Positions 5,686 through 13,601 of a DNA stretch of 40,855 nucleotides are shown here, in pieces. Position numbers and translations under genes: made by a program. Below the pieces are notes generated by a model. It ran no database searches. It had not been told where the DNA came from and saw only the letters and a list, made by a program, of their open reading frames with translations. Numbering within the stretch: position 1 is the first letter of the stretch; every line of letters starts with the position of its first letter. This DNA comes from an uncultured Bacilli bacterium (lineage in GTDB: Bacteria; Bacillota_I; Bacilli_A; RF39; UBA660): the NCBI GenBank assembly GCA_934090595.1, contig CAKOJO010000004.1:1-40855 (forward strand). Direction: 5' to 3'.

Positions 5686-7581
5686 ATGAGAGAATTTGAT
5701 TTTTTAAATACTCCGATTGTTGATATTGTTAATGAAATAATCATTGATTCTGTTAAGAGAAATGCGAGTGATATTCATTTTGATCCAATGGAAAATTACT
5801 TAAAAATAAGAATAAGAATTGATGGTAGTTTAATTGACTATGCAATAATTGAGAACAAATATAAAAGAAACTTAGTAACTAGGGTTAAGCTACTTGCAGG
5901 AATGAATATTACTGAATCTCGTTTACCACAAGATGGTGCGATTAAGACTACTCTTGAAGGAATGGATTTGGATATGCGTGTTTCTGCTCTTCCTACTTCT
6001 TTTGGTGAAAAGATTGTAATAAGAATTCTTGATTATTCAATGAGTTTGAAAGGTCTTGAGACTCTTGGTTTTACTGATGAAAATTACAAACTTATTTTAA
6101 AGATGATTGCTAATCCAAATGGTATTATTTTAGTTACTGGTGCAACTGGTTCTGGTAAAAGTACTACTGTGTACTCTATTCTACAAAGACTTAATCGTGA
6201 AGAAACTAATATAATTACTGTTGAAGACCCAGTAGAAATGAATATTGAAGGTATTAATCAAGTACAAGTTAATCCTGAAATAGGACTTGATTTTGCTAGT
6301 GTTCTTCGTTCTATATTAAGACAAGATCCGAATATAGTACTAATCGGGGAAATAAGAGATAGTGAGACTGCTAAAATAGCGGTTCGTGCTTCAATTACTG
6401 GACACTTAGTATTATCTACTCTACATACTAATAACTCTTTGACTACTATTGAAAGACTTATTGATATGGATGTTGAAAGATATTTGCTTGCTAGTTCTTT
6501 AAAGGGAATTATTTCGCAAACTCTTGCTAAGAGATTATGTAAAAAGTGTGCAAAAAAAAGGCCTACTACTGAGGCTGAAAAGAAAATATTTAAGAAATCA
6601 CTTGGTCTTGATGTTAATGAAGTTTATGAACCTGGTAAATGTGAAGAATGCCATAATGGTTATAAGGGAAGAATTGCTTTACAGGAAGTACTTCTTATTA
6701 ATGAAGAAATAAGAGATGCAATTAATAAAGATGAGGATAGACATGCTCTTAGAAAGCTTATTTATCAAAAAGGTGTTAAGACTCTTCTTCAAGATGGACT
6801 TATAAAGGTTATGAATGGTATTACTACTTTTGAAGAAGTATTTAAGTTGGTTGATTTAGATGATGATGTTGATGATGTATTTAGTGCTAAGGCTAATGAA
6901 CTTAATACTATAGTGAATGATGCTCCAGAAAATATTGGTATGAATATTATGGATGATAAATTAAATGATGAAGTTATCAATAAAAGTATTGATGAGGCTG
7001 TAAAGACTAATAATATTATTAGTATACCTAGTGGTAATACCAATATTAATGTTTCACAAGATGTAGAACCTATTAATGATAATGTTGTTAATAGTAATAT
7101 CTTTAATACTTTAAGAGTTGATAGCATGGATACTAATCCTACAACTTTAGACAAAGTTAATGTTGTGGATAGTTCTACAAATACTAGTGTTTTAAATAAT
7201 AATGAAGCATTTAAAATAGATAATTCTTCAAATGGTGATTCTAATGCTAATAATTTAGATAGTGTATCTTTTGATAATAATATTAATACTTCTGATATTG
7301 ATAAAAATATAAACACTAATAGTGTTAATAGTAATGATAATACTAGTAGTAATATAGGTTACAATAATTCTAGTGTTAGTACTAATGAGAATACTAGTAA
7401 TAATATAAGTTACAATAATTCTAGTGTTAGTACTAATGTGAATACTAGTAATAATATAAGTTACAATAATTCTAGTGTTAGTGCTAATGATATAAGTAGT
7501 TCTTCAGAAAGTACAAAAAGATCATCTACTTATACAGATGAACTTATTAATTTAATTAATCAAGATAAAGACATTAATTAG
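5686..7581 (+). CDS. comGA: ComGA/PilB-type pilus assembly ATPase with Asn/Ser-rich tail
   Basis: A GspE/PilB-family secretion ATPase that powers assembly of a type IV or competence pilus. Like ComGA it lacks the N1 domain and starts directly with the N2 domain (SDIHFDP). Walker A is GATGSGKS (about 152-159), followed by the Asp box, Walker B (IVLIGEIRD) and His box (GHLVLSTLHT). A four-cysteine zinc site (CKKC ... CEEC) follows. The ATPase core ends near residue 400; about 230 more residues are acidic and then Asn/Ser/Thr-rich, ending in three 17-residue repeats, which is unusual. The ATG at 5686 is chosen because AGAGGG lies at 5675-5680; an in-frame ATG at 5665 has no clear site. Confidence 0.88.
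   Translation: MREFDFLNTPIVDIVNEIIIDSVKRNASDIHFDPMENYLKIRIRIDGSLIDYAIIENKYKRNLVTRVKLLAGMNITESRLPQDGAIKTTLEGMDLDMRVSALPTSFGEKIVIRILDYSMSLKGLETLGFTDENYKLILKMIANPNGIILVTGATGSGKSTTVYSILQRLNREETNIITVEDPVEMNIEGINQVQVNPEIGLDFASVLRSILRQDPNIVLIGEIRDSETAKIAVRASITGHLVLSTLHTNNSLTTIERLIDMDVERYLLASSLKGIISQTLAKRLCKKCAKKRPTTEAEKKIFKKSLGLDVNEVYEPGKCEECHNGYKGRIALQEVLLINEEIRDAINKDEDRHALRKLIYQKGVKTLLQDGLIKVMNGITTFEEVFKLVDLDDDVDDVFSAKANELNTIVNDAPENIGMNIMDDKLNDEVINKSIDEAVKTNNIISIPSGNTNINVSQDVEPINDNVVNSNIFNTLRVDSMDTNPTTLDKVNVVDSSTNTSVLNNNEAFKIDNSSNGDSNANNLDSVSFDNNINTSDIDKNINTNSVNSNDNTSSNIGYNNSSVSTNENTSNNISYNNSSVSTNVNTSNNISYNNSSVSANDISSSSESTKRSSTYTDELINLINQDKDIN
7339..7491 (+). repeat. 51-bp tandem repeat, three copies, in comGA tail
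   Basis: Three consecutive 51-bp units at 7339-7389, 7390-7440 and 7441-7491 encode the 17-residue unit NTSxNIxYNNSSVSxNx. The copies are in frame and differ by a few substitutions, so copy-number change would keep the frame. Confidence 0.85.
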
Positions 7582-7597
7582 GTGTCTTTTTTAATTT
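7567..7597 (+). terminator. Terminator of comGA
   Basis: AAAGACA (7567-7573) pairs with TGTCTTT (7583-7589) and is followed by a T-rich run. The comGA stop codon lies in the loop region. Confidence 0.6.
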
Positions 7598-7836
7598 ACA
7601 AATTTATCTAAATTATCAGGTACTTTATCATTCATGATTGTATTAATGATTTTGTCTTCTTTTTCTTTTGAAACTTCTTTTCCTGTTAATGTACTTATTT
7701 CTTTTATAACGTCTCTTAGTGCATCTTCATTTTTCATGTTATTGTTTTGTAATTTTTCCGCTAATGAAAGAATTGTATTCTTATCTACATTAGTCTTTTT
7801 TTCTACTTTTTTAAAGAAATTATCACTTAATTTCAA
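7591..7836 (-). CDS. SpoVIF-like small sporulation protein
   Basis: 81 residues, charged and helical. The pattern FFKKVEKKT..D...ILSLAEKLQ..N..ED.LR.VI.EIS.LTGK.V..E.EDKI...I resembles the SpoVIF family (PF14069; B. subtilis YjcC), a short protein needed for spore coat assembly through GerE. The assignment was made by recall of that pattern, not a search. The start is a TTG at 7834-7836, with GGGGG about 8 nt upstream; no in-frame ATG gives the conserved N terminus. It sits between the comGA terminator and a bidirectional hairpin at 7846-7873. Confidence 0.6.
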   Translation of the reverse strand: MKLSDNFFKKVEKKTNVDKNTILSLAEKLQNNNMKNEDALRDVIKEISTLTGKEVSKEKEDKIINTIMNDKVPDNLDKFVN

Positions 7837-7845
7837 AAATAAAAC

Positions 7846-7880
7846 CCCCTACTAATATAATTTATGTAGAGGGTATTTTT
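7846..7880. terminator. Hairpin with T-rich flanks on both strands
   Basis: CCCCCTAC (7846-7853) pairs with GTAGAGGG (7866-7873, one G-T wobble). T-rich tracts follow on plus (TATTTTTTT) and on minus (TTTTATTTTT). It separates the HExxH gene from the SpoVIF-like gene on the minus strand. The minus arm also includes the ribosome binding site of the latter. Confidence 0.5.
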
Positions 7881-7886
7881 TTGATA

Positions 7887-8396
7887 CTAATTCTTATATG
7901 TTTTAGCTAATGCTTTTGCATGTTTTAATTGTGTTTCTAGATTTGGGTATGCATACATTATTTCATCTTTTATTTTTGAACCAATTGTATATTCATCACT
8001 ATTCATTTCATTTATCATTTCTTTTTGTTCTTTTAGATATTTTTTAATACTTATTTCATCACTTTCTACAGCATACATTTCTTCATACATCATTGGTAGT
8101 ACTTCTTTTTCTAAACCTATATCTTCTTTTTTACCTAGACTATGATATATTATTAAGGCATGTACATATTCATGTATATTTATTAAGAGTGTTTTTTCAT
8201 CTATTATCTCTGGAACGCACACTTTAAAATCTGTTATAACTTCATTTTCTACTTTGTAGAAACATCCAATAAAATCTCTTGCTTCTTCGTTATAATAATC
8301 TATATTTGTTGTTTTATTACTTATTGCTATAAAGCTTTTATTTTCATACAAGTTGTGTCTTGTTATGAAATCAATAAATTTATCAAAGTATGTCAT
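7887..8396 (-). CDS. Small HExxH protein, putative zinc metallopeptidase
   Basis: With the ATG at 8396 the product has 169 residues. A HEYVH motif (residues 75-79) inside a helix and a downstream acidic helix (MYEEMYAVESDE) fit a gluzincin-like zinc site, with two His, the catalytic Glu and a possible third Glu ligand. There is no signal peptide or membrane helix, so it is likely cytoplasmic. The ATG overlaps the der stop by 14 nt; a longer form from TTG at 8441 would overlap der by 59 nt and has no better ribosome binding site. Substrate and pathway are unknown. Confidence 0.6.
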   Translation of the reverse strand: MTYFDKFIDFITRHNLYENKSFIAISNKTTNIDYYNEEARDFIGCFYKVENEVITDFKVCVPEIIDEKTLLINIHEYVHALIIYHSLGKKEDIGLEKEVLPMMYEEMYAVESDEISIKKYLKEQKEMINEMNSDEYTIGSKIKDEIMYAYPNLETQLKHAKALAKTYKN

Positions 8397-9693
8397 TTTT
8401 ATTTTTAAATTGGATTTGTATTGGTGTTCCTTCAAAGTCAAAGTTTTCTCTTATTTTATTTTCTATGTAGCGTTCATATGAGAAATGTACCAGTCCTTTA
8501 TCATTTACATTGAATGTAAATTTAGGTGGTTTAGTTCCTGTTTGATAAACATAATATATTTTTAGTCTTTTTCCTTTGTATGATGGTGCTGGGTTTAGTT
8601 GATATGCTTCTTGAATAATGTTGTTTAAAGTACTTGTTTTTATTTCTTTTATTATGTTTTGTTTTACTTTTTTTACTTCAGGCATTAGAGTATGTATTCT
8701 TTTTTTAGTTAATGCGGATAGGAATACTATTGGTGCATATGGAATGAATTTGAATTCTTCACGTAGTTCTTTGGTAAAGTTTTTTATGTCTTTATCTTTT
8801 TCTTCTACTGTGTCCCATTTATTTACAACGATTATTATTCCCTTTCCTTTTTCTATGGCATATCCTGCGATGTGTTTATCGTGTTCTATGATGCCTTCTT
8901 CTCTATTTATAACAAGTAGACAGATGTCAGCACGATCTATTGCACGCATACTTCTAAGAAGACTATATTTTTCTATTGATTCAAATACTTTTCCTTTTTT
9001 TCTCATTCCTGCGGTGTCTATTAAGATGTAGTCTTCTTTATCGTATTTAAAGTCTATATCTATTGCATCTCTTGTTGTTCCTGCGACATTACTTACTATT
9101 ACTCTTTCTTCATTTAATAAAGCATTTACTAGACTACTTTTCCCAACGTTTGGTCTTCCTATAACACAGATTTTAGTAATATCTGTTTCTTCTTTTTCTT
9201 TTTGTTTAAAGTCTATTACTATTTCATCTAAAAGATCGGCGATTCCTTTGTTGTGTTCACCACTTATTTCTATGTATTTATCAAAACCAAGCTCATAGAA
9301 ATCATATAGATGTTTTTCTGCTTCTTTGTTGTCTACTTTATTTATAGCAACGATTACTTCTTTACCTGATTTTCTAAGTAAGTCTCTTACTTCAAGATCA
9401 TTTGCTGTTAATCCTTCTTTAGCGTCTACTACAAATATTATTTTTTCTGCTTCGATTACTCCAATCTCTACTTGAACTTTTATTTCATCATTAAATAGTT
9501 CTTTTGAAACATCTATTCCTCCGGTGTCTATTAGATTGAAGTTGTATCCACGATAGTTTACTTCTCCATAGATTCTGTCTCTTGTGACTCCTGGTGTGTC
9601 TTCGATTATTGATATTTTTTTACCTACTAATTTATTAAATAGTGTGGACTTACCAACGTTTGGTCTTCCTACTATACATACTGTTGGTATCAT
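8383..9693 (-). CDS. der: Ribosome-assembly GTPase Der (EngA)
   Basis: 436 residues with two tandem GTPase domains and a C-terminal KH-like domain, the unique Der layout. Both P-loops are GRPNVGKS (about residues 8-15 and 183-190); each domain has DTGG or DTAG (G3) and NKVD or NKWD (G4). Der is essential for maturation of the 50S subunit. AAAGGGGTGAT precedes the ATG. Length is normal. The 3' end overlaps the following HExxH gene by 14 nt. Confidence 0.97.
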   Translation of the reverse strand: MIPTVCIVGRPNVGKSTLFNKLVGKKISIIEDTPGVTRDRIYGEVNYRGYNFNLIDTGGIDVSKELFNDEIKVQVEIGVIEAEKIIFVVDAKEGLTANDLEVRDLLRKSGKEVIVAINKVDNKEAEKHLYDFYELGFDKYIEISGEHNKGIADLLDEIVIDFKQKEKEETDITKICVIGRPNVGKSSLVNALLNEERVIVSNVAGTTRDAIDIDFKYDKEDYILIDTAGMRKKGKVFESIEKYSLLRSMRAIDRADICLLVINREEGIIEHDKHIAGYAIEKGKGIIIVVNKWDTVEEKDKDIKNFTKELREEFKFIPYAPIVFLSALTKKRIHTLMPEVKKVKQNIIKEIKTSTLNNIIQEAYQLNPAPSYKGKRLKIYYVYQTGTKPPKFTFNVNDKGLVHFSYERYIENKIRENFDFEGTPIQIQFKNKNDIL

Positions 9694-9768
9694 TGTATCA
9701 CCCCTTTGACTGGTTAAGATTATACCAAAAAATTAAGAAAAAATCTAGTTTATATTGGTTTTTTGTGG

Positions 9769-10299
9769 TTATTTTGAGAAAATATTCGTTATTTTAGCGG
9801 TTTTATATACTATTTGGTTGTTTTTGGTTACTGCATATGTTTTTCCTATTGCTTTACCTCCGATTGTTAAAGCAGATATTGTACTTGTTATTAAAACTGT
9901 TGTAATTATTGGGTTTATGTTTAGCATATTAGATAGTTTTATGGCTATTGAAAGTCCACAGCTACCACTTACTACTCCACATATATCTCCGATTACATCG
10001 TTACAGAATGATGATACTTTTTCTTTATTTTTTATAAAGTTGATTGCAGTTTTTGAACCCATTACTTTTTGTGATGCCATGCTGTGAAATGATTTATCAT
10101 CACTTGTTGATACTGCTACTCCGATTATATCAAAGATTATCCCTAGTAATATGAATATTAGTACTAAAATAATGCTTATGATGATAAATACATTAGGTAT
10201 TATAAGTTCTGATATTAAAGATAGCAATAATGATATAGTAAAAGCAATTGATGTTATTATTAGTATCCACTTTTTATCTACTTTTTGTTTTTGTTTCAT
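9769..10299 (-). CDS. Conserved multi-pass membrane protein
   Basis: 176 residues. Two hydrophobic helices at about 14-60 are followed by a conserved polar segment (VAVSTSDDKSFHSMASQKV), then FCNDVIGDICGVVSGSCG and two more hydrophobic stretches. I recognise the pattern from uncharacterised clostridial proteins sometimes labelled CorB/CNNM-like Mg2+/Co2+ transporters; the hallmark CBS domains are absent here, so a transport role is not supported. GGAAGAG precedes the ATG. It stands alone between der and the small RNA at 10345. Confidence 0.5.
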   Translation of the reverse strand: MKQKQKVDKKWILIITSIAFTISLLLSLISELIIPNVFIIISIILVLIFILLGIIFDIIGVAVSTSDDKSFHSMASQKVMGSKTAINFIKNKEKVSSFCNDVIGDICGVVSGSCGLSIAIKLSNMLNINPIITTVLITSTISALTIGGKAIGKTYAVTKNNQIVYKTAKITNIFSK

Positions 10300-10344
10300 T
10301 TAATCTCTTCCTTTTTTATTAATTAATTTGAGTATAACATAATT

Positions 10345-10459
10345 AAAAAGAAAAAGTAACCCTAATGGATTACTTTTCTGCCTAAGGAATCTCGTACTTA
10401 ACATACGATTAGAACATTGTGTACGAAACACTTGGTTCGATGAGCCTTAAAGGTCTTCT
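10345..10459 (-). ncRNA. Candidate small structured RNA, about 110 nt
   Basis: On the minus strand TATAAT (10471-10466) with TTGCAA 16 bp upstream (10493-10488) would start transcription near 10459. The RNA can fold TAAGGCTC near its 5' end with GAG..CCTTA further on, enclosing two hairpins: GTGT/ACAC with a 5-nt loop and TCGTA/TACGA with a 7-nt loop. It ends with the hairpin AAAAGTAA/TTACTTTT (10377-10352) followed by TCTTTTT on the minus strand, a good terminator. No known class (tRNA, SRP, 6S, T-box, tmRNA) fits. It directly follows the DUF3800 gene. Confidence 0.5.
10352..10377 (-). terminator. Terminator of the small RNA / DUF3800 unit
   Basis: AAAAGTAA and TTACTTTT are perfect 8-bp arms around a 10-nt loop; the minus strand continues with TCTTTTT while the plus side has no T run. 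Confidence 0.7.
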
Positions 10460-10465
10460 GGTAGT

Positions 10466-10493
10466 ATTATACCATTTTTTTATGGATTTGCAA
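10466..10493 (-). promoter_or_regulatory. Promoter of the small RNA
   Basis: Minus strand: TTGCAA (10493-10488), 16 bp, TATAAT (10471-10466). The -35 lies in the last codons of the DUF3800 gene. Confidence 0.5.
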
Positions 10494-11214
10494 TAGTTTC
10501 TTGATTTGTTTTTGAGTTTTTACAATTTTCTTCGACTTTTCTTAAGCTTGGATTATTACCAAATGATTTAAACGGAAACTTTGAAGTATAGATTTTGTTA
10601 TATTGAGCAATTCTTTTTGATAGATTCTCATTAGGCAAATTATATTTTTTCCATACTAAGTTTGCAACGTAATCGGCCATTTGAATATCACGATTATCTT
10701 TTGAATCCAAATATTTAACTTCTACATCTAAGTTTATAAAATCAAATTCCCATTGAAGAAATGTTTCTAAATCTTTCAATGCTTTTACTGAAACATTTCT
10801 GTTATCTAATCTCAACTCAATATGATCAGTTTGCATGATAGAAATGTTGCATTTGAATAAGTAATTCAACAATGTTTTTACAAAAAAATTATATGCAACA
10901 TTTTCGGATGCATTAAACTTTTTTAAATTTTCTTTGTCAATTACTATTGCTATTGGCACTACACTTTCCAACGAATATAGTTCATTTAAGAATAATGCCT
11001 GTTGTCTATCAGTAATTCGATGTGATTTTAATTCTACTTTCTTATCAATAGGTATATTTTTTATTTGTTTCACTACCCTTTCTGTTTTTTTATGAGATGA
11101 AATAACTTTGTGTAACTCTTTAGTAATGAATCCTCCGATTACAAAGTATCTTTCATTTTTTAGATGCATTGCTCCTGATTCATCTAACACAATATATGTC
11201 TTCAAATCTATCAT
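10480..11214 (-). CDS. DUF3800 family protein
   Basis: 244 residues. The N terminus has YIVLDESG (about 8-15), the first acidic motif of the DUF3800/RNase H-like fold, and near residues 185-200 IQMADYVANLVWKKY matches the typical QxAD helix of the family. The last 20 or so residues are Asn/Lys-rich and less conserved. DUF3800 proteins are predicted metal-dependent nucleases often found near mobile or defence genes; their reaction is not known. Flanking genes are two non-coding RNAs on the same strand, an unusual setting. AGGAGATGAT precedes the ATG at 11214. Confidence 0.8.
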   Translation of the reverse strand: MIDLKTYIVLDESGAMHLKNERYFVIGGFITKELHKVISSHKKTERVVKQIKNIPIDKKVELKSHRITDRQQALFLNELYSLESVVPIAIVIDKENLKKFNASENVAYNFFVKTLLNYLFKCNISIMQTDHIELRLDNRNVSVKALKDLETFLQWEFDFINLDVEVKYLDSKDNRDIQMADYVANLVWKKYNLPNENLSKRIAQYNKIYTSKFPFKSFGNNPSLRKVEENCKNSKTNQETIANP

Positions 11215-11288
11215 CTCCTAACTGAATTAGTTTTTATTATAACACATATTTTGTTGCTATGAAATTTCTTATCTAATACTTTTACTTT

Positions 11289-11902
11289 CGAACAAAAAAA
11301 GACCCAAAGGTCTTAAAGAATGGCTATGTCATAGTTAACTTTACGTCTTAGGTCAAGTTGGATTTCCCTATTTCTTACTTACCGTTACCAGTGTAGCAGT
11401 TCCCTTTTAAAAGAAATAGTAGTATGTCACCATATCTACGACTTGATTACCACTTAGTACGCACTGCAATCCTATGAGATGTCACTCTAGGGGTTTTCCC
11501 CGACAATAATTATTATTACTATGCTCTTTTGCAATTATAGTTTCATACGGTTACCAAATTATTTATCACTGGCCATGTAACAAAAAACTTATCCATAATC
11601 CCAAATAATCACTCAAGCCAAGCTACTCTATTCATAACTTTCGCCACATAATAGGTTCTTACTTATTTCGTAAAAAGTCCGTCAAGCTTATCTGTATAGG
11701 CTCCTCACAAGAATAAGTCTCCGCGAATAAATGGGTCGGTTGCTATATGCCATTATAGTCGCCCATAAATTCTTAACCCTCAGCATCCACCCCAAACTGG
11801 GCGTATGAAGCAAACACCAAGGACTTCATCGATGTGCTCTTTAGTGGATTTTTAGCCCCACCTTCGTAATAAATTATTGACTAGAATAATGTGCCATTTA
11901 TT
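11289..11902 (-). ncRNA. Large structured RNA, about 600 nt, class unassigned
   Basis: No reading frame of note occupies this stretch on either strand, and it is more GC-balanced than its neighbours. A promoter at 11909-11937 and a terminator at 11299-11314 bracket it on the minus strand. Perfect helices include 9 bp at 11368-11376/11411-11419, GGGG/CCCC closed by four bases at 11490-11493/11498-11501, 11743-11747/11754-11758 nested in 11731-11735/11762-11766, 6 bp at 11805-11810/11824-11829 and 11844-11847/11858-11861. Size and dense helices suit the giant bacterial RNA classes (OLE, ROOL, GOLLD). I found no RNase P, tmRNA, rRNA or group II intron signatures, so class is left open. Confidence 0.7.
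11293..11314 (-). terminator. Terminator of the large RNA
   Basis: AAGACC (11299-11304) pairs with GGTCTT (11309-11314) around CAAA; on the minus strand the hairpin runs into a run of T (11300 to 11294). Confidence 0.75.
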
Positions 11903-11908
11903 TGATTA

Positions 11909-11937
11909 AATATATCATGTTTTAAAAAGAAAATCAA
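11909..11937 (-). promoter_or_regulatory. Promoter of the large RNA
   Basis: Minus strand: TTGATT (11937-11932), exactly 17 bp, TATATT (11914-11909). It begins 4 nt after the stop of the RCC1-like lipoprotein gene. The predicted start is near 11902. Confidence 0.65.
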
Positions 11938-11940
11938 GTT

Positions 11941-13011
11941 TTATGATTGTATAAATTTATATATTTTTTCAATTGTTTCTAAATTGTTGCCTAGATTGTC
12001 AATTTGTAATTTTTTTTCAAGTGTTTTATCATTTGTAACTTGTTTCACAGATACGTACTGATTATCATTATTTAAATAAACGTATTTTTGTGACGAGCCA
12101 TCATAATATATAATTGACTGTATATCTTTTAAATTAAATTTACTTATACCTGGTTCTTCACTTTCATCTAATGAAATGAATGGATATCTTTTGTCTGAGT
12201 ATTCGATATAAAAATTACCATCACTTTTTTTGAATATCATATCAAAAATATCACCCTCCATGTCAACAACATCAGTTGTTAATAGTTCCATATCAGCTTT
12301 GTTTGATTTATATGATTTTAATTTATACAATTTATTATCATTTGTTAAAATATGACTACCATCTGTTGATACTTTTTTTACTGAATCCATTATTTTTATA
12401 AAAGAATCATCTGTAGTACTAGCATAATATAATTCATCATTTTTTGTAATATATCCACTTACAAAATCATCATTAAATATAAGTTTTGCATTTTCTGCAA
12501 CTTTTGTAAATTCTTTATATTCTTTTTGATAAGCGCAATATTTAGGTATAATGCTTTTTACATACACATTATCGTCTGAATCAATATAGCTAGCACAAAA
12601 GCCGTTATTAGTAGTAAAAGTTTTAACATTTGATGCTATTTTTTCGAATTTTCTATTAGCTCCACCTTCTAATTTTAATCCTGAATAATATAATTCCTTA
12701 TTGTTATTCAAGTAGTATAATGCAGTAGTATTACTAAACATTTTAACATTTGATGCTATTTTTTCTACATTTTTTAATTCTTTTCTATCTCCGATTCCAA
12801 AATTCCCATATGAATTATCTCCTATTGCATACAGATTACCAGCATTTGTCAATGCCACAACATCTCCATATGAAGCATTAACTGCTTTTACAATTTCTTT
12901 ACTTTTTGTTATGTCTACCTCATTGTTTTTATTAGTCTTAATAGAACATCCTGACACAACTACAGTTGCCAAAGCAACACAAACAAGTAACTTTATTTTT
13001 ATCTTTTTCAT
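11941..13011 (-). CDS. Lipoprotein with RCC1-like repeats
   Basis: 356 residues. The N terminus is a lipoprotein signal with lipobox VVSGC (Cys near 22). After a short linker, repeats of about 45-50 residues contain ALTNAGNLYAIGDN.YGNFGIGD, a clear RCC1/BNR-type signature, and further degenerate copies (IASNVK.F appears twice). The likely fold is a beta-propeller outside the membrane. RCC1-like repeats serve binding, not catalysis; the ligand is unknown. AGGAGGA precedes the ATG. The downstream promoter of the large RNA lies just after the stop. Confidence 0.72.
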   Translation of the reverse strand: MKKIKIKLLVCVALATVVVSGCSIKTNKNNEVDITKSKEIVKAVNASYGDVVALTNAGNLYAIGDNSYGNFGIGDRKELKNVEKIASNVKMFSNTTALYYLNNNKELYYSGLKLEGGANRKFEKIASNVKTFTTNNGFCASYIDSDDNVYVKSIIPKYCAYQKEYKEFTKVAENAKLIFNDDFVSGYITKNDELYYASTTDDSFIKIMDSVKKVSTDGSHILTNDNKLYKLKSYKSNKADMELLTTDVVDMEGDIFDMIFKKSDGNFYIEYSDKRYPFISLDESEEPGISKFNLKDIQSIIYYDGSSQKYVYLNNDNQYVSVKQVTNDKTLEKKLQIDNLGNNLETIEKIYKFIQS

Positions 13012-13094
13012 AATTATTCCTCCTACTAAATGCTACCATAATAATTGTTATAAGTCAAATCAAAATTGAGCATTAAATAGGAATGCTAAAGTTG

Positions 13095-13547
13095 TTATGT
13101 GTTTTTTCTATAAGTCATGAGTTGATCTGGTAATAAAAATATATTATTATTGCTATAAACTACGTCTAGGACTCCTACTTTTAGATAGTCTGATACATCA
13201 TCTAAAGTATCCCCTTCTTTTGTTATGTATATCTTTATATCTTTTTTTGGTATTAAAAGAGTTTGTCCTACATAGATATATTCATTTTTTTCTAATCCAT
13301 TTATTGCTTCGATTATATCGGTTGTAGTATTGGCATTTTTAGCAATGCTATATAATGTATCTTTATTTGTTACTACATATCTATCGTATATATTATAGGT
13401 AGTTGTAGGAATGTCTAATACTTGTCCTTTTAATATGTTGTATGGTTCTTTTAAATTGTTAGTTCTTATTATTTCTATTGGGGGTATACCATATAAGTTT
13501 GATATAGAAAATATGGTATCATTTTCTTTTACTGTGTATTCTTCCAT
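13095..13547 (-). CDS. Triple LysM-domain protein
   Basis: 150 residues made of three LysM domains: YTVKENDTIFSISNLYGI (from residue 4), YVVTNKDTLYSIAKNANT (about 56) and a more divergent YITKEGDTLDDVSDYLKV (about 106). LysM binds N-acetylglucosamine glycans such as peptidoglycan or cortex. There is no signal peptide, so it could act in the mother-cell compartment on the spore surface, like SafA or SpoVID, or be released otherwise; this is inference. GAGGTGA precedes the ATG. It lies after a terminator hairpin at 13575-13601 and may be expressed by read-through. Confidence 0.82.
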   Translation of the reverse strand: MEEYTVKENDTIFSISNLYGIPPIEIIRTNNLKEPYNILKGQVLDIPTTTYNIYDRYVVTNKDTLYSIAKNANTTTDIIEAINGLEKNEYIYVGQTLLIPKKDIKIYITKEGDTLDDVSDYLKVGVLDVVYSNNNIFLLPDQLMTYRKNT

Positions 13548-13574
13548 ATTTTACGTCACCTCAGTTAATTGTAT

Positions 13575-13601
13575 GAAAAAAAGAGTTTTATTTTACTCTT
13601 T
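13575..13601 (-). terminator. Terminator overlapping the end of the 51-residue gene
   Basis: On the minus strand AAAGAGT (13601-13595) pairs with ACTCTTT downstream and is followed by TTTT. The stop codon of the small acidic gene is within the hairpin. Confidence 0.6.

Noticed and set aside
6789..7316. Long minus-strand frame opposite the comGA tail
   Set aside because: It mirrors the Asn/Ser codon pattern of the tail (Leu/Ser/Ile-rich shadow), has no ribosome binding site and lies entirely inside comGA.
8618..9031. 137-codon plus-strand frame inside der
   Set aside because: Antisense shadow of der with no ribosome binding site; der is intact with all its motifs.
10380..10455. Possible tRNA on the plus strand (GGTTCGAT resembles a T-loop)
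   Set aside because: No acceptor stem of 7 bp, no D-arm consensus and no valid anticodon arm; promoter and terminator instead support an RNA on the minus strand.
11289..11902. RNase P RNA, tmRNA or group II intron as identity of the large RNA
   Set aside because: I looked for GAGGAAAGTCC and AGAAACCC-type cores, the tRNA-like ends of tmRNA, and the AGC/GTTC domain V pattern of group II introns; none is visible.
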